A DNA stretch of 30,771 bases from an uncultured Bacteroidales bacterium (GTDB taxonomy: Bacteria; Bacteroidota; Bacteroidia; Bacteroidales; UBA932), in NCBI GenBank assembly GCA_934702165.1, contig CAKUYG010000007.1:1-30771 (forward strand), given 5' to 3'. Position numbers and translations under genes: made by a program. Of this stretch, positions 14,773 to 24,212 are shown piece by piece; position 1 is the stretch's first letter, and each line of letters starts with the position of its first letter. Below the pieces are notes generated by a model. That model had not been told where the DNA came from. It ran no database searches and saw only the letters and a list, made by a program, of their open reading frames with translations.

Positions 14773-15770
14773 TGCTGTATTTTGCTCAACCTATATATCT
14801 CTGGCTGCTTCTGCTCGTACCGGTATTCCCTTTGGGTTATGCTGCTCTGAGGTTTTTCAGGCGCCGCAGGCTGCGCGCATTCGGGCAGGAGGATCTTGTC
14901 AGGGAGCTGATGCCGTCGTGGTCGTCGTCCAAGGGGTGGTGGCGCACGGTGCTCTTCTCTATCGCTTTCGCCTGCTTCAGCATAGGGCTTTCGCGTCCGC
15001 TTCTAGGCGCCAAGCTTGTGGAGAGGGAGACCAAGGGCGCCGAAATCGTGATATGTCTGGACGTGTCCAACTCCATGTTGGCGCAGGATTATTCGCCCGA
15101 CAGGCTTTCGCGTGCCAAACTGGCCATCTCCAAGCTTGTGGACCGTCTGCAGGGCGACAGGATAGGGCTGGTGATATTTGCCGGGACGTCTTTCGTGCAG
15201 CTGCCTGTCACCACTGACTATGTGTCGGCAAAGATGTTCCTGGGCTCCATAGACACGCATTCTGTGCCGGTGCAGGGAACCGCCATAGGGGATGCCATAC
15301 GTACGGCCGCCAAGAGTTTCAGCGCCCAGAGCGAGAGAAGCCGGGCCATCATCGTGATCACCGACGGAGAAAACCATGAGGATGATGCTGTGGCTGCTGC
15401 CCGCGAGGCCAACGAGACGGGGATAAAGGTTTACACCATAGGTGTCGGTACTCCGGACGGACAGCCTCTAAAAATCGACGGCGAACTCCTCAAGGACAAG
15501 GACGGCCAGATCGTCGTGTCGAAGCTCGACGAACAGGAGCTCAAGAAGATCGCATCCGCCGGCGGCGGGGCGTATGTGCGTGCCGGCAACGAGGAATTCG
15601 GTCTGAATCCGATAATTGACGATATCAACAAGCTGGAGGACGAGAGGTTCAACTCCGTTGTGTTCGAGGAGTATGACGAGCAGTACATGTACTTCTTCGG
15701 TGCGGCGCTGCTGTTCTTCGTGCTGGAGATGATGATAGGGGAGAGAAAGGCTAAAAGGAGATTGTTCTGA
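14772..15770 (+). CDS. batB: BatB, von Willebrand factor A domain membrane protein
   Basis: This is a 332-residue paralogue of BatA with the same plan: two N-terminal membrane helices (about 7-27 and 58-75), a VWA domain and a C-terminal helix near 305-325. MIDAS residues are complete: DVSNS at 97-101, TT near 147-148 and TDGE at 197-200. The shared phrase QDYSPDRLSRAK mirrors RDFTPDRLSAAK in BatA, showing an old duplication. It overlaps the genes on both sides by one base (TAATG and TGATG). Confidence 0.93.
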   Translation: MLYFAQPIYLWLLLLVPVFPLGYAALRFFRRRRLRAFGQEDLVRELMPSWSSSKGWWRTVLFSIAFACFSIGLSRPLLGAKLVERETKGAEIVICLDVSNSMLAQDYSPDRLSRAKLAISKLVDRLQGDRIGLVIFAGTSFVQLPVTTDYVSAKMFLGSIDTHSVPVQGTAIGDAIRTAAKSFSAQSERSRAIIVITDGENHEDDAVAAAREANETGIKVYTIGVGTPDGQPLKIDGELLKDKDGQIVVSKLDEQELKKIASAGGGAYVRAGNEEFGLNPIIDDINKLEDERFNSVVFEEYDEQYMYFFGAALLFFVLEMMIGERKAKRRLF

Positions 15771-16486
15771 TGACTGGACGAATGAAGAAGTTTTTCATGG
15801 TGCTTTCCTTACTGTCTATCGCCCTGGTGGCGGCGGGACAGGAGGACAGGCATGATGTCAGGGCCGGCAACCGCAAGTTCCGCAAAGGGGAGTTCAAACA
15901 GGCCGAGATAGATTACCGCAAGGCTGTCCTCAAGGATTCCACTTCCATGAAGGCGCAGTACAATCTGGCCTCGTCCCTGTATCGGCAGGAAGACTATGAC
16001 GGGGCAGGGAAGGCTCTGGCGTCAATCGCTGCGGAGGGCGCACCGGCGAGCGTCCATTTCAACGCCGGAGACGTGGCCTTGAAGAAAAAGGACTACGCTG
16101 CCGCAGTGAAGTCTTTCAGGGAGGCCCTTCTGCTTGACCCGGATGATCTGGATGCCAAGGAGAATTATATCTATGCCAAGAAGATGCTCCAGAACCAGCA
16201 GGACCGGCAAGGCGGGGGCGGTGACCAGAACCAGAACAAAGATCAGAACCAGGACGACAACCAGGATCGTGATCAGGACAACAATCAGGACAATAAGGAA
16301 AAACAGGAACAGCCCGGGCAGGACAAGCAGGACAACGGGGGACAGCAGCCTCAGGACGGAATCTCGCCCCAGCAGGCCCAGCAGATGCTGAAGGCAGTGC
16401 AGGCCAAAGAGGACGAGACTCGGAGCAAGGTGGAGAAAGAGAAGGCAGCCCTGTTGCAGTCAAGACAAAAGGAGAAGAATTGGTGA
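15770..16486 (+). CDS. batC: BatC, periplasmic TPR protein
   Basis: This is a 238-residue secreted protein: signal peptide (about 1-23), TPR repeats (about 26-140), then a low-complexity tract of D, N and Q (about 142-196) and a basic helical end (200-238). TPR proteins of this kind are BatC in the Bacteroides aerotolerance operon and probably hold BatA and BatB in a periplasmic complex. The first ATG (15770) overlaps the batB stop; a second at 15782 would give a shorter, equally good signal peptide. Its TGA overlaps the next gene's ATG. Confidence 0.88.
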   Translation: MTGRMKKFFMVLSLLSIALVAAGQEDRHDVRAGNRKFRKGEFKQAEIDYRKAVLKDSTSMKAQYNLASSLYRQEDYDGAGKALASIAAEGAPASVHFNAGDVALKKKDYAAAVKSFREALLLDPDDLDAKENYIYAKKMLQNQQDRQGGGGDQNQNKDQNQDDNQDRDQDNNQDNKEKQEQPGQDKQDNGGQQPQDGISPQQAQQMLKAVQAKEDETRSKVEKEKAALLQSRQKEKNW

Positions 16487-19107
16487 TGATGAGAAATTTG
16501 ATTTCAGCGATAGCGGTGATGGTGTCGGCGGCTCTGGCCGCCGCCCAGCCGACAATCAATGTGCAGGCTCCGAATATAGTCGGGGTCAACGAGCAGTTCA
16601 AAGTGTCTTTTGTGATTTCCGGGGAGGACGCGCCTTCGGATTTCGAATGGAGCGCAGGTGAGGACTTCCAGCTCGTATGGGGGCCGCAGAAAGGGCGTTC
16701 CTCCTCTGTTTCAATCGTGAACGGACACAGAAGCAAGACCTCCCAGACCACATACACATACATTCTGATGCCGAAGAAAACCGGGCATTTCCGGCTCCAG
16801 GCGGCACAGGTGAAGGTCAAGGGCAAGAGTTACAGCTCCAATATGCCGGAGGTTGAGGTCGTCTCTGACGGTGCCAAGTCCCAGAGCGGAAGTTCCTCTT
16901 CAGGCGGGCAGTCGGGGAGTCAGGCGCAGTCCCAAAGCTCCGTGAGTCCGGATGACCTGTTCCTCAGGCTCACGCTAAGCAAGCGCAGGCTTATGGTGGG
17001 GGAGAGCGTGACTGCGACTCTCAAGCTTTACCAGAGGGTCAACATAAGCGGCTTCGAGAATGCCAAGTTTCCTGATTTCAACGGGTTCTGGAGCCAGGAG
17101 GTCCAGGCGCCGTCCAACATAGAGTTCAGCAGGGAAAGCCTTGACGACAAGATCTACAACTCTGCCGTGCTCCGCAGCTGGACTTTGATTCCGCAGAAGG
17201 CGGGGGAAATAAAGATCTCCCCTGCGGAGCTTGTCTGTCTTGTCAACGTGAGGGCGCAGCGGCAGTCTACGGGGAGCATCTTCGATGATTTCTTCATGGA
17301 TGATTATCAGACGATCCGCAAGAGGGTGACGACCGACCCGCTGACCGTGACGGTCAGCGCGCTCCCGGCGGGAGCGCCCGCCACCTTCGGCGGCGGGGTC
17401 GGTCAGTTCACCATCTCCGCATCCCTCTCCCGAGATTCTCTCAAGACCCACGATGCCGCATCTCTTGTCCTCACTGTCAAGGGCAAAGGCAATGTCGCAC
17501 TTCTGGAAGCTCCGAAAGTAAGTTTTCCTCCGGATTTCGAAGTCTATGACGTCAAGACGTCCGATGTGCAGGGAGGAAAGCAGTTCGAGTACCCGTTCAT
17601 ACCGCGCAGCTATGGTGACTTCACCATACCGCCTGTGGAATACAGTTACTACGACATGTCATCAGGAAGATATGTGACCCTCAAGACACAGGCCCTGCCG
17701 GTCAAGGTCGCAAAGGGCAATGCACAGACATCTTCCGGAGAGTCTTCCGGCCAGATCGTGAGGGCTCCTTCCGGAAAGGATGTCCGCAATATCGGGAGTG
17801 ACATACGCTTTATCTCCACCCGCCGCCCGTCATTCCGTCAGGCGGGGACTTTCTTTGTCGGCTCGCCGACATTCTTCATGGTTCTCGCTCTGCTTGCCGC
17901 AGGAGCTGCAGCAGCGTATTTCCTGCTCCGCCGCTCCGCCGCTCTGAAGGCCGATGTGGCCGGAACCAAGAACCGCGCGGCCAACAAGATGGCGCGCAAA
18001 CGCCTGGCGCTGAGTGAAGAATTCCTGAAGAAGAACCTCCACACGGCTTTCTACGAGGAGCTGCACAAAGCCCTCTTCGGCTACGTGTCCGACAAACTTA
18101 ATATGGACATCTCCGACATGAGCAAGGAGAACATCTCTGCAAAGCTGGTCGAGAACGGAGTGCCTGAAGCGCTTGCCGCCGATTATGTTTCTCTGCTTGA
18201 TGCCTGCGAGTATGCCCGCTATGCCCCTGCCGACCAGGTCCGGGAGGTCCAGGCGCAATACGACAAGGCTGTAAGGGTGATATCAGAAATAGATGGATGT
18301 ATGAACCGTCACAAGCATAAGGGCCGCAGCGCTGCAGGCGCGGCGGTCATCGCTGCACTTCTTGCCATTCTGCCGGCCGGATCTGCCCTCGCTGTACCGG
18401 ACAAGGCTGTCGCGGACTCATTGTGGGCTGCAGGAACCGAGGCTTATGGCAGGGAGGACTGGACCGGTGCTGAAGAGGCCTGGGGCAAAATCCTGGACAT
18501 GGGCCAGGAGGCACCTGAACTTTATTTCAATCTCGGCAATGCCTGCTATAGGGAGGATGATCTTGCCCATGCCATACTCAACTATGAGAGGGCTCTCCGC
18601 CTTGACCCTTCGTATGCCGATGCGCGCTTCAACCTTGAGTTCGTCCGCTCGTCTCTCCAGGACAAGATGGAAAGTGTTCCGGAGTTCTTCTTGAGCGTGT
18701 GGGTGAAGAATCTCAGCCGGCTGTTGCCTTCTGACGTATGGGCATGGGCGGGTATCATTTTCTTTGCCTTGACTCTCGCTCTCGTTCTTCTCTTCCTGCT
18801 CGGGAGAAGCCCGGCTGTCCGTAGGACAGGGTTCAGCGCCGGCATAGTGTCGCTTCTTCTGTGCATACTCAGCATCAGCATGGCTGCCGGTCAGCGTGCT
18901 GACTATTTCCGGGAAGACGGAGCCATAGTGGTGAGTGCCGTGAGCCCGGTCAAGAGTTCACCGTCCTCGGATTCCTCCAAGGATCTGTTCATCCTTCACG
19001 AGGGTACCAAGGTCAAGGTTCTTGACTCTGTCGGAGACTGGCGCAATATCGAGCTGCCGGATGGGCGTCAGGGCTGGATAGCCGCTTCAGACGTGGAGTT
19101 GATCTGA
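16486..19107 (+). CDS. BatD-BatE fusion protein
   Basis: An 873-residue frame joins two proteins that are usually separate. Residues 1-605 are BatD: signal peptide (1-20), beta-rich periplasmic domains, a Ser/Gly/Gln linker near 130-148, a membrane helix (about 456-483) and a cytoplasmic helical domain. From Met606 a second, signal-like hydrophobic segment (about 618-636) begins a complete BatE: TPRs (about 640-715), two membrane helices (about 752-773 and 782-802) and a C-terminal SH3-like domain (about 810-873). The start is taken as the ATG at 16486, which overlaps the batC stop (TGATG) and lies after AAAGGAG (16468-16474), an unusually good Shine-Dalgarno for this phylum. Frames opening earlier would use TTG or GTG. 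The last 40 bases overlap the convergent macroglobulin gene. Confidence 0.88.
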   Translation: MMRNLISAIAVMVSAALAAAQPTINVQAPNIVGVNEQFKVSFVISGEDAPSDFEWSAGEDFQLVWGPQKGRSSSVSIVNGHRSKTSQTTYTYILMPKKTGHFRLQAAQVKVKGKSYSSNMPEVEVVSDGAKSQSGSSSSGGQSGSQAQSQSSVSPDDLFLRLTLSKRRLMVGESVTATLKLYQRVNISGFENAKFPDFNGFWSQEVQAPSNIEFSRESLDDKIYNSAVLRSWTLIPQKAGEIKISPAELVCLVNVRAQRQSTGSIFDDFFMDDYQTIRKRVTTDPLTVTVSALPAGAPATFGGGVGQFTISASLSRDSLKTHDAASLVLTVKGKGNVALLEAPKVSFPPDFEVYDVKTSDVQGGKQFEYPFIPRSYGDFTIPPVEYSYYDMSSGRYVTLKTQALPVKVAKGNAQTSSGESSGQIVRAPSGKDVRNIGSDIRFISTRRPSFRQAGTFFVGSPTFFMVLALLAAGAAAAYFLLRRSAALKADVAGTKNRAANKMARKRLALSEEFLKKNLHTAFYEELHKALFGYVSDKLNMDISDMSKENISAKLVENGVPEALAADYVSLLDACEYARYAPADQVREVQAQYDKAVRVISEIDGCMNRHKHKGRSAAGAAVIAALLAILPAGSALAVPDKAVADSLWAAGTEAYGREDWTGAEEAWGKILDMGQEAPELYFNLGNACYREDDLAHAILNYERALRLDPSYADARFNLEFVRSSLQDKMESVPEFFLSVWVKNLSRLLPSDVWAWAGIIFFALTLALVLLFLLGRSPAVRRTGFSAGIVSLLLCILSISMAAGQRADYFREDGAIVVSAVSPVKSSPSSDSSKDLFILHEGTKVKVLDSVGDWRNIELPDGRQGWIAASDVELI

Positions 19108-22100
19108 AGCGGCGCCGAAGCCTTGCTGTTGGCCCTGTAGTGCGGAGCGTAGAGGGATTCGATCTCCACTGACGGAGTCTGGAAAGTGCCTTCCTGCGTC
19201 ACGAAGAACTCTTCAGTGATACTGGTCTTCTCTTCCGGGTAACTGTCGAACCAGTATTCCGTCTTGTCTGCGAGTACGCTGCGGTAGCCCTGCGGGGTGA
19301 AGTTGACCCATCCCGCGATACTGAGAGGCCGTGCCGCCCATCCGTAGTTGCCGGATCTCTGCTCCACGGGCCTTAGCGCTGCGCACCTCGGGGCCGTCAG
19401 TTTGACGAAGCTGCGGTTTTCTTCGTTCCATATATTATAGGTGACGCTGATTTTGTCCCCGATATGCAGGATCTCACCTTCCTTGAGCAGTTTGCCGTCA
19501 CGTCTGTATTCTCTGTTGACGGTGAAGCCGTTGCCTGTGGCCTTCACTTTGGCGAAAGGCCTGCTTACACTAGTGCTCAGGGCCAGCACCTTGGTCTGAA
19601 GGGTCTTTTCACCGCCGTTGAGTACTGAAGCGAGCGCCTCGATATAGGCCGGGTCGCTTTCCCATTGCTGAGTCTCTTTCTGCACCATGATCCATAGTCT
19701 GATGCCCTCGGCTATGCTGTCTTGTCCGCACTCCGCGAGCAGGTCACATAGCATGGAATGGGCGTAGAGTTCGCTTTCGAGCAGACCCCGCCACGGCATC
19801 ACGGCATTAGGATAATACATCCCTCCGCTCTTGTGAGGCTGGGCGTATTCGGATAGTGAAAGCAGGTCTTTCTCAAGGGATTTGCGCAGCCTGGCGGAAG
19901 TGAAAACCTTGATTCCGAAGAAATCAGCGAGCTCCTCACCGCCGTTTTTGTCAAGCAGGGCCTTGAGAGTTTTCATCCTGCGTGCCTTTGGCAGTATCAG
20001 CCCGTTAAGTCCGCGTTCCCCCGAAGGGACAAGATAGTCTTTGGCCTCTTTCCGGAAATCCTTTAGGTCGTTGGCTCCTTCCGCATCCGGCTTCACAGCC
20101 GGGAACATGGACCTTATATACAGGTACTGTTCCAGGCTGAGTCCTCCGCACCACAGCGGTCTGGAACTGTCTGTGAGGAACGATCTGTCGAGGAACCTGA
20201 CTGCCTCAGGCAGGGCCTGCCTCAACTCTTCCGGGCATCCGTCTCCCATTTTGGCGAGCCTTTCAAGCATGGTCGCCGTGACAACGGGAGATGAGCTCAT
20301 CCCCTTGAACCAGCCGAAACCTCCATCGGGGTTGCGTGTCTCGAGGATCTTGCCGACGATTTTTTTCCTGACACTGTCCTCTATGCGGATCCCGCCCGGG
20401 ATCTTTGTCAGCAGCCAGTCGGCATACAGCGATTCACTTAGGCTCAGGACATCATCGTATGATGGAACGATAAGTGTCGGGACGGCGTCCCAGAGCATCT
20501 GGAGTATGCTGATTTCTCTTGCGGAAGTGGCTGAACCATCGGTGTTTACAAACTGAGATCGCAGTGATTTTATGAGCGAGTCCCTGTCCGCTCCGGCTTT
20601 CAGGAGTGCAGAGTGTGTCTCGGTGATCGTCTGCACTGCCGGGTATACCGGGGTGCTGACGAACACGGCGTCCGCTCCGGCTTCTTCAGCATCGGGGGTG
20701 AAGCTTGCGAGCAGCCCGAGGTCGTTCAGGCCAGGGACAGCGACCTCACAGCTGAAGCTGGCACTGCCACCGGCAGGAACTTCCAATTGTCCGTTTTTCG
20801 AAGTTATCACCTTACCGTTCCGGTAATCCTTGCCGTCAAAGAGCTTGATTGAGATCTTCCCCTTGACACAAGAGTCGCTGCTGTTGGAGACGTTCACCCT
20901 GGCCACATAGCGGTCTCCGTCGTACAGGAAGAGCGGCTCCACCAGGGAGACCTTTACCGGGATGGTCACCGTCATCTCGGTTCGCAGCACGTTGTTGTGC
21001 ATCTGCCTGTCGTGGGCGAAAAGCTGGACGCAGTATGTCGAGAGCTTGTCGGAGTTGCGGAAGCTGAACTCGATCTTTCCGTCTTTGTCGGAGCGGAGGA
21101 AAGGTTCCCATGCCACGGTGCCGGCGAAATCCTCACGCACTGGGAGAGTCTCTTCATCCGCTGAAACCTCCTCTTCCGCAAGGTCATCGGCTGCATTGGC
21201 GCTCATGGCCTTGGCCATCATGGGAGCTGCTGCCATCTCGTAGTTCATTGACACGCCTCTTCTTCCGTATCCGCGCACCATATACCCGAAGCTGTCGCCA
21301 TAGCTGCCTGGGGTGGTCCGGAAAGTGACGCCATGATTATACCGGACGTCCGCTCTGACAGGATTCCATCTGTTTGCACGCAGCGTCTCTGTGGCTTCGT
21401 CGAAGATGGTGGCCGCGCACTCCACTCCCGGCAAGGTGGTGATCTCAAATGTGTACTCAGTACCAGGGGCTGTGGTGTCAAGGAAACGGCTGAAGCTCAG
21501 AGGGAAACTGTGCTCCTGCCTTTCCTGCCTGATGTTCCTGCTATAACTGTAGCTGGTCTTGTCCTTGAACCATAGCACCTTGATGCTGACTTCAGAAGGG
21601 TACTCGTCACGTCGTGTGAAGTGGATTGTCTTCAGAGAACCCTCCTCTCCTTTGATTCCGTCAAGCTTTACTGCCTGTCTGTCGAGAAGTGTGCGGCCGT
21701 TGCCATACAGCTCCGCTATAGCCCAGACCGGGCCGCAGGAGGCGCCGATCTGCAGATCAAGAGAATCCGTAGACGGCTCCTTGAAGAAGCTGGTGATCTC
21801 ATCATGGAGAGCATTATCGGAGTCAGGGACATAGAGGATTACGGTATGGTCGAGGTCCTCGACTTCTTTGCCGTTGTCCGAGACTGCGCTGCAGCGTGTG
21901 TCGAGGAGGTAGAGGCCTGGTTCGTCCAGTTTCACATCGACTGCCTGCCCGGCCAGTACGGGCCCGGATGATACGGTCTTGCCGTCACGTGTCAGCGTAT
22001 AGCTGCATTCCAATGACGGATGGGTGATTTCTCCATCCTTGCCGTCACATTTGATGCTGAAACTGAGCTTGTCCGTACTTATGATGCTGCCGTCCATTTC

Positions 22101-24212
22101 CTGGCCCTTGATGGTGAAGTTTCCCTTGGATATCCCGTTTATGCTTGCAGTGGCATCGAGGTAAGATCTCACGGTGAGGCTGCGGGTGAATTCAAGGGTC
22201 TCGCCCGTGGTATCGCTGATCTTGACGGTAATGGCGTAGTCTGACCAGCCCCCGGCATCGGCCCTGAATTTTATCTCGAACCTCCCGTCCGGGTCAGTGG
22301 CAAGCGTGCCTTTTTCGGCAGTGGAGCCGTAGCGGCTTATGCTGTAGCCGGCCTTGACTTTCCCGAGCTTGTGGCCGGAATAGGCTTTGATGCTGCCTTT
22401 TATGCTGACCCCGTCTCCCGGCAGATAGAACCTCTCGTCCTTGTCCCAGCTGAGGGTGAAACTCGGTGTCACGAATTCGTCCACCAGTATGGATGTGCTG
22501 CACAGGTGCTTGGTGCCTTGGAGTATGGATATGGAATATAGTCCGCCCCGGGTCCTCTTTTCAAGGATGAATTCCCCGGCGGCGCTGCCGTATTCTCCGG
22601 TCACAAGGCTCTGTCGGCTGATTTCCTTGCCTTCGGCATCTTCGAGTACTGCTGTCAGCTGCATCCCGGCATCGGCGGCTTTGTATTCGTATGTCCCGTT
22701 GTACAGGATGGTCTTGAACTGCACCGTCTCATCCGGCCTGAAAGCTGAGCGGTCAGTGAGAATCATGCAGTGCGTTTCCTCTTCATGGATTTCGTCTTCG
22801 TCATCGAAGTCGCTGTCGAAGATGCTCTCAGCGGTTATCCTGTGCTTGTCGCTTTTGTGCAGGAAGCCGTCGCTGTCCCTGTAACTTGCCTGCACGCTAT
22901 ATCCGATTCTTTTGTCGCCGATCTTATCTGAAAGCGCATTGGGAATGGCGGTAAATCCGTCCTGGCTTATTTCGGCGAGGCCGATGGACCGGTCATTCCA
23001 AAGGAGAGAGAGTGTGTAGCGGTCCAGCGGCTTTCCGCTCATGTAGTCCGCCACATAGACTCCGAGCCCGTCCGAATTGCTGCGGCTGGCGATGGACAGG
23101 GTATATTTGGTGAAGTCACCATTGTAACTTGTTTTGCCTGAGTAGCAGTTGATCTCATAATCTCCATCATCCATCTTCGGGAGTGCTACCCGGACCGTGT
23201 CGGGAATATGGAAACTCTGCACAGGATTGTCTATACGGGTCTTGAATACTGTCCTCTTGCCGCTGCTGATCTTCAGTGTCGCGCTGCTCAGGTTGCTGAG
23301 CGTGATTATGGCTTCTCCATCCTCTATTGACGAACTTATTTCTTTGGCTGTCAGATTTTTCATGATGATGTCCGGCCAAAGGCAGCAGCTGGCGAGCAGC
23401 TTGTCCGTACCATCCAGAGTGGAGGCTTTTCTGCCTGTTTCCCGGCAGTCGTCATACAGCCGGCGGAAATCTTCAGATTTGCCCGTGCCCTCGTCTTCCA
23501 TCTTTCTGAATCGCCTGTAGAGCAGCCAGCTTTCCGCCATGACTCCCACGGCATCGCCGTCGTGCTCTGATGCCAATCCTCCCATCTGCTCTTCTTCTTC
23601 TCTTGATTCCAGTTCCGTATAGCGCACAAGAGCACCGAGCGGATATGTCCCGCCGTATGTCTGATGCATGAGCGCCGAGACTGCCGAGTTGTCCACATCC
23701 TGTGCAAAAAGACGCCAAAGCGCATAGTCATAGTCGCTGGAGAGAAGCTGCGGAAGCACACTCCCGTACGGGTATTGGGAGATGCGGTAATCATTGGTCC
23801 AAAACTCCGGGTTTGAGGAAGATTTGAGCTTGGACTCGTTCGCCCTTATGTATGAAATGAGGCTGTCTGCATACATGTGGCGGCCATCATATATTATTGC
23901 CACCGGTTCTCCGAAACTGTCGAGGTCACGGCCCATCTGCTCCGTGAGTCCTTCACGCAATTTCCAGTTGCTCTGCGCGCGTACTTGCACGTATTTTTTG
24001 CAGGCATCGTAGTAGTCCCAGGTGAGGTGTTCCGCCTCCGCCTGTCTTTTGATCTTTTCGAGGATTTCTGCCTGTTTCTGGGGCCGGTCGGCGCTGGCGG
24101 CGATCCGGTATTCGGCCCATAAAGAAGTGAGCCTGTGGCCGTCCACGTCTTTGGCTCCGGTGGTCATGATTGTTGTCATAGCAAGTAAGAGGGTGTAAAT
24201 TATGTGTTTCAT
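19068..24212 (-). CDS. alpha-2-macroglobulin family protein, apparently without thioester
   Basis: This is a 1714-residue secreted protein with a cleavable-type signal peptide (MKHIIYTLLLAMTTIMTTG) and no lipobox. An MG2-type domain appears near 481 (RSAFRPDETVQFKTILYNG). A disordered bait-like stretch follows at about 1000-1022, then the family signature VREDFAGTVAWEPFLRSDKDG-like segment near 1022-1045. A helical thioester-domain-like region covers about 1240-1530, and the end has the usual SLYAPHYRANS. The expected thioester motif CxEQ is not found; the corresponding place reads SYDDVLSLSESLYADWLL. Family members trap proteases or act in envelope defence; this one could at most trap without covalent bonding. 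The ATG at 24212 overlaps the folC stop (ATGA), so the two are co-translated. A frame opening at 24242 would bury the signal peptide. Confidence 0.88.
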   Translation of the reverse strand: MKHIIYTLLLAMTTIMTTGAKDVDGHRLTSLWAEYRIAASADRPQKQAEILEKIKRQAEAEHLTWDYYDACKKYVQVRAQSNWKLREGLTEQMGRDLDSFGEPVAIIYDGRHMYADSLISYIRANESKLKSSSNPEFWTNDYRISQYPYGSVLPQLLSSDYDYALWRLFAQDVDNSAVSALMHQTYGGTYPLGALVRYTELESREEEEQMGGLASEHDGDAVGVMAESWLLYRRFRKMEDEGTGKSEDFRRLYDDCRETGRKASTLDGTDKLLASCCLWPDIIMKNLTAKEISSSIEDGEAIITLSNLSSATLKISSGKRTVFKTRIDNPVQSFHIPDTVRVALPKMDDGDYEINCYSGKTSYNGDFTKYTLSIASRSNSDGLGVYVADYMSGKPLDRYTLSLLWNDRSIGLAEISQDGFTAIPNALSDKIGDKRIGYSVQASYRDSDGFLHKSDKHRITAESIFDSDFDDEDEIHEEETHCMILTDRSAFRPDETVQFKTILYNGTYEYKAADAGMQLTAVLEDAEGKEISRQSLVTGEYGSAAGEFILEKRTRGGLYSISILQGTKHLCSTSILVDEFVTPSFTLSWDKDERFYLPGDGVSIKGSIKAYSGHKLGKVKAGYSISRYGSTAEKGTLATDPDGRFEIKFRADAGGWSDYAITVKISDTTGETLEFTRSLTVRSYLDATASINGISKGNFTIKGQEMDGSIISTDKLSFSIKCDGKDGEITHPSLECSYTLTRDGKTVSSGPVLAGQAVDVKLDEPGLYLLDTRCSAVSDNGKEVEDLDHTVILYVPDSDNALHDEITSFFKEPSTDSLDLQIGASCGPVWAIAELYGNGRTLLDRQAVKLDGIKGEEGSLKTIHFTRRDEYPSEVSIKVLWFKDKTSYSYSRNIRQERQEHSFPLSFSRFLDTTAPGTEYTFEITTLPGVECAATIFDEATETLRANRWNPVRADVRYNHGVTFRTTPGSYGDSFGYMVRGYGRRGVSMNYEMAAAPMMAKAMSANAADDLAEEEVSADEETLPVREDFAGTVAWEPFLRSDKDGKIEFSFRNSDKLSTYCVQLFAHDRQMHNNVLRTEMTVTIPVKVSLVEPLFLYDGDRYVARVNVSNSSDSCVKGKISIKLFDGKDYRNGKVITSKNGQLEVPAGGSASFSCEVAVPGLNDLGLLASFTPDAEEAGADAVFVSTPVYPAVQTITETHSALLKAGADRDSLIKSLRSQFVNTDGSATSAREISILQMLWDAVPTLIVPSYDDVLSLSESLYADWLLTKIPGGIRIEDSVRKKIVGKILETRNPDGGFGWFKGMSSSPVVTATMLERLAKMGDGCPEELRQALPEAVRFLDRSFLTDSSRPLWCGGLSLEQYLYIRSMFPAVKPDAEGANDLKDFRKEAKDYLVPSGERGLNGLILPKARRMKTLKALLDKNGGEELADFFGIKVFTSARLRKSLEKDLLSLSEYAQPHKSGGMYYPNAVMPWRGLLESELYAHSMLCDLLAECGQDSIAEGIRLWIMVQKETQQWESDPAYIEALASVLNGGEKTLQTKVLALSTSVSRPFAKVKATGNGFTVNREYRRDGKLLKEGEILHIGDKISVTYNIWNEENRSFVKLTAPRCAALRPVEQRSGNYGWAARPLSIAGWVNFTPQGYRSVLADKTEYWFDSYPEEKTSITEEFFVTQEGTFQTPSVEIESLYAPHYRANSKASAPLQINSTSEAAIQP

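Noticed and set aside
16480..16485. TTG or GTG starts for batDE
   Set aside because: The ATG at 16486 overlaps the batC stop and follows an AAAGGAG sequence at suitable spacing.
16116..16826. 236-codon minus-strand frame opposite batC and batD
   Set aside because: The Pro/Cys/Ser-rich repeats merely mirror the D/N/Q tract of BatC.
19108..19160. Possible bidirectional terminator between batDE and the macroglobulin gene
   Set aside because: Only a short GGCGCC palindrome is present, with no stem-loop and no U tract, and it lies inside the macroglobulin reading frame.
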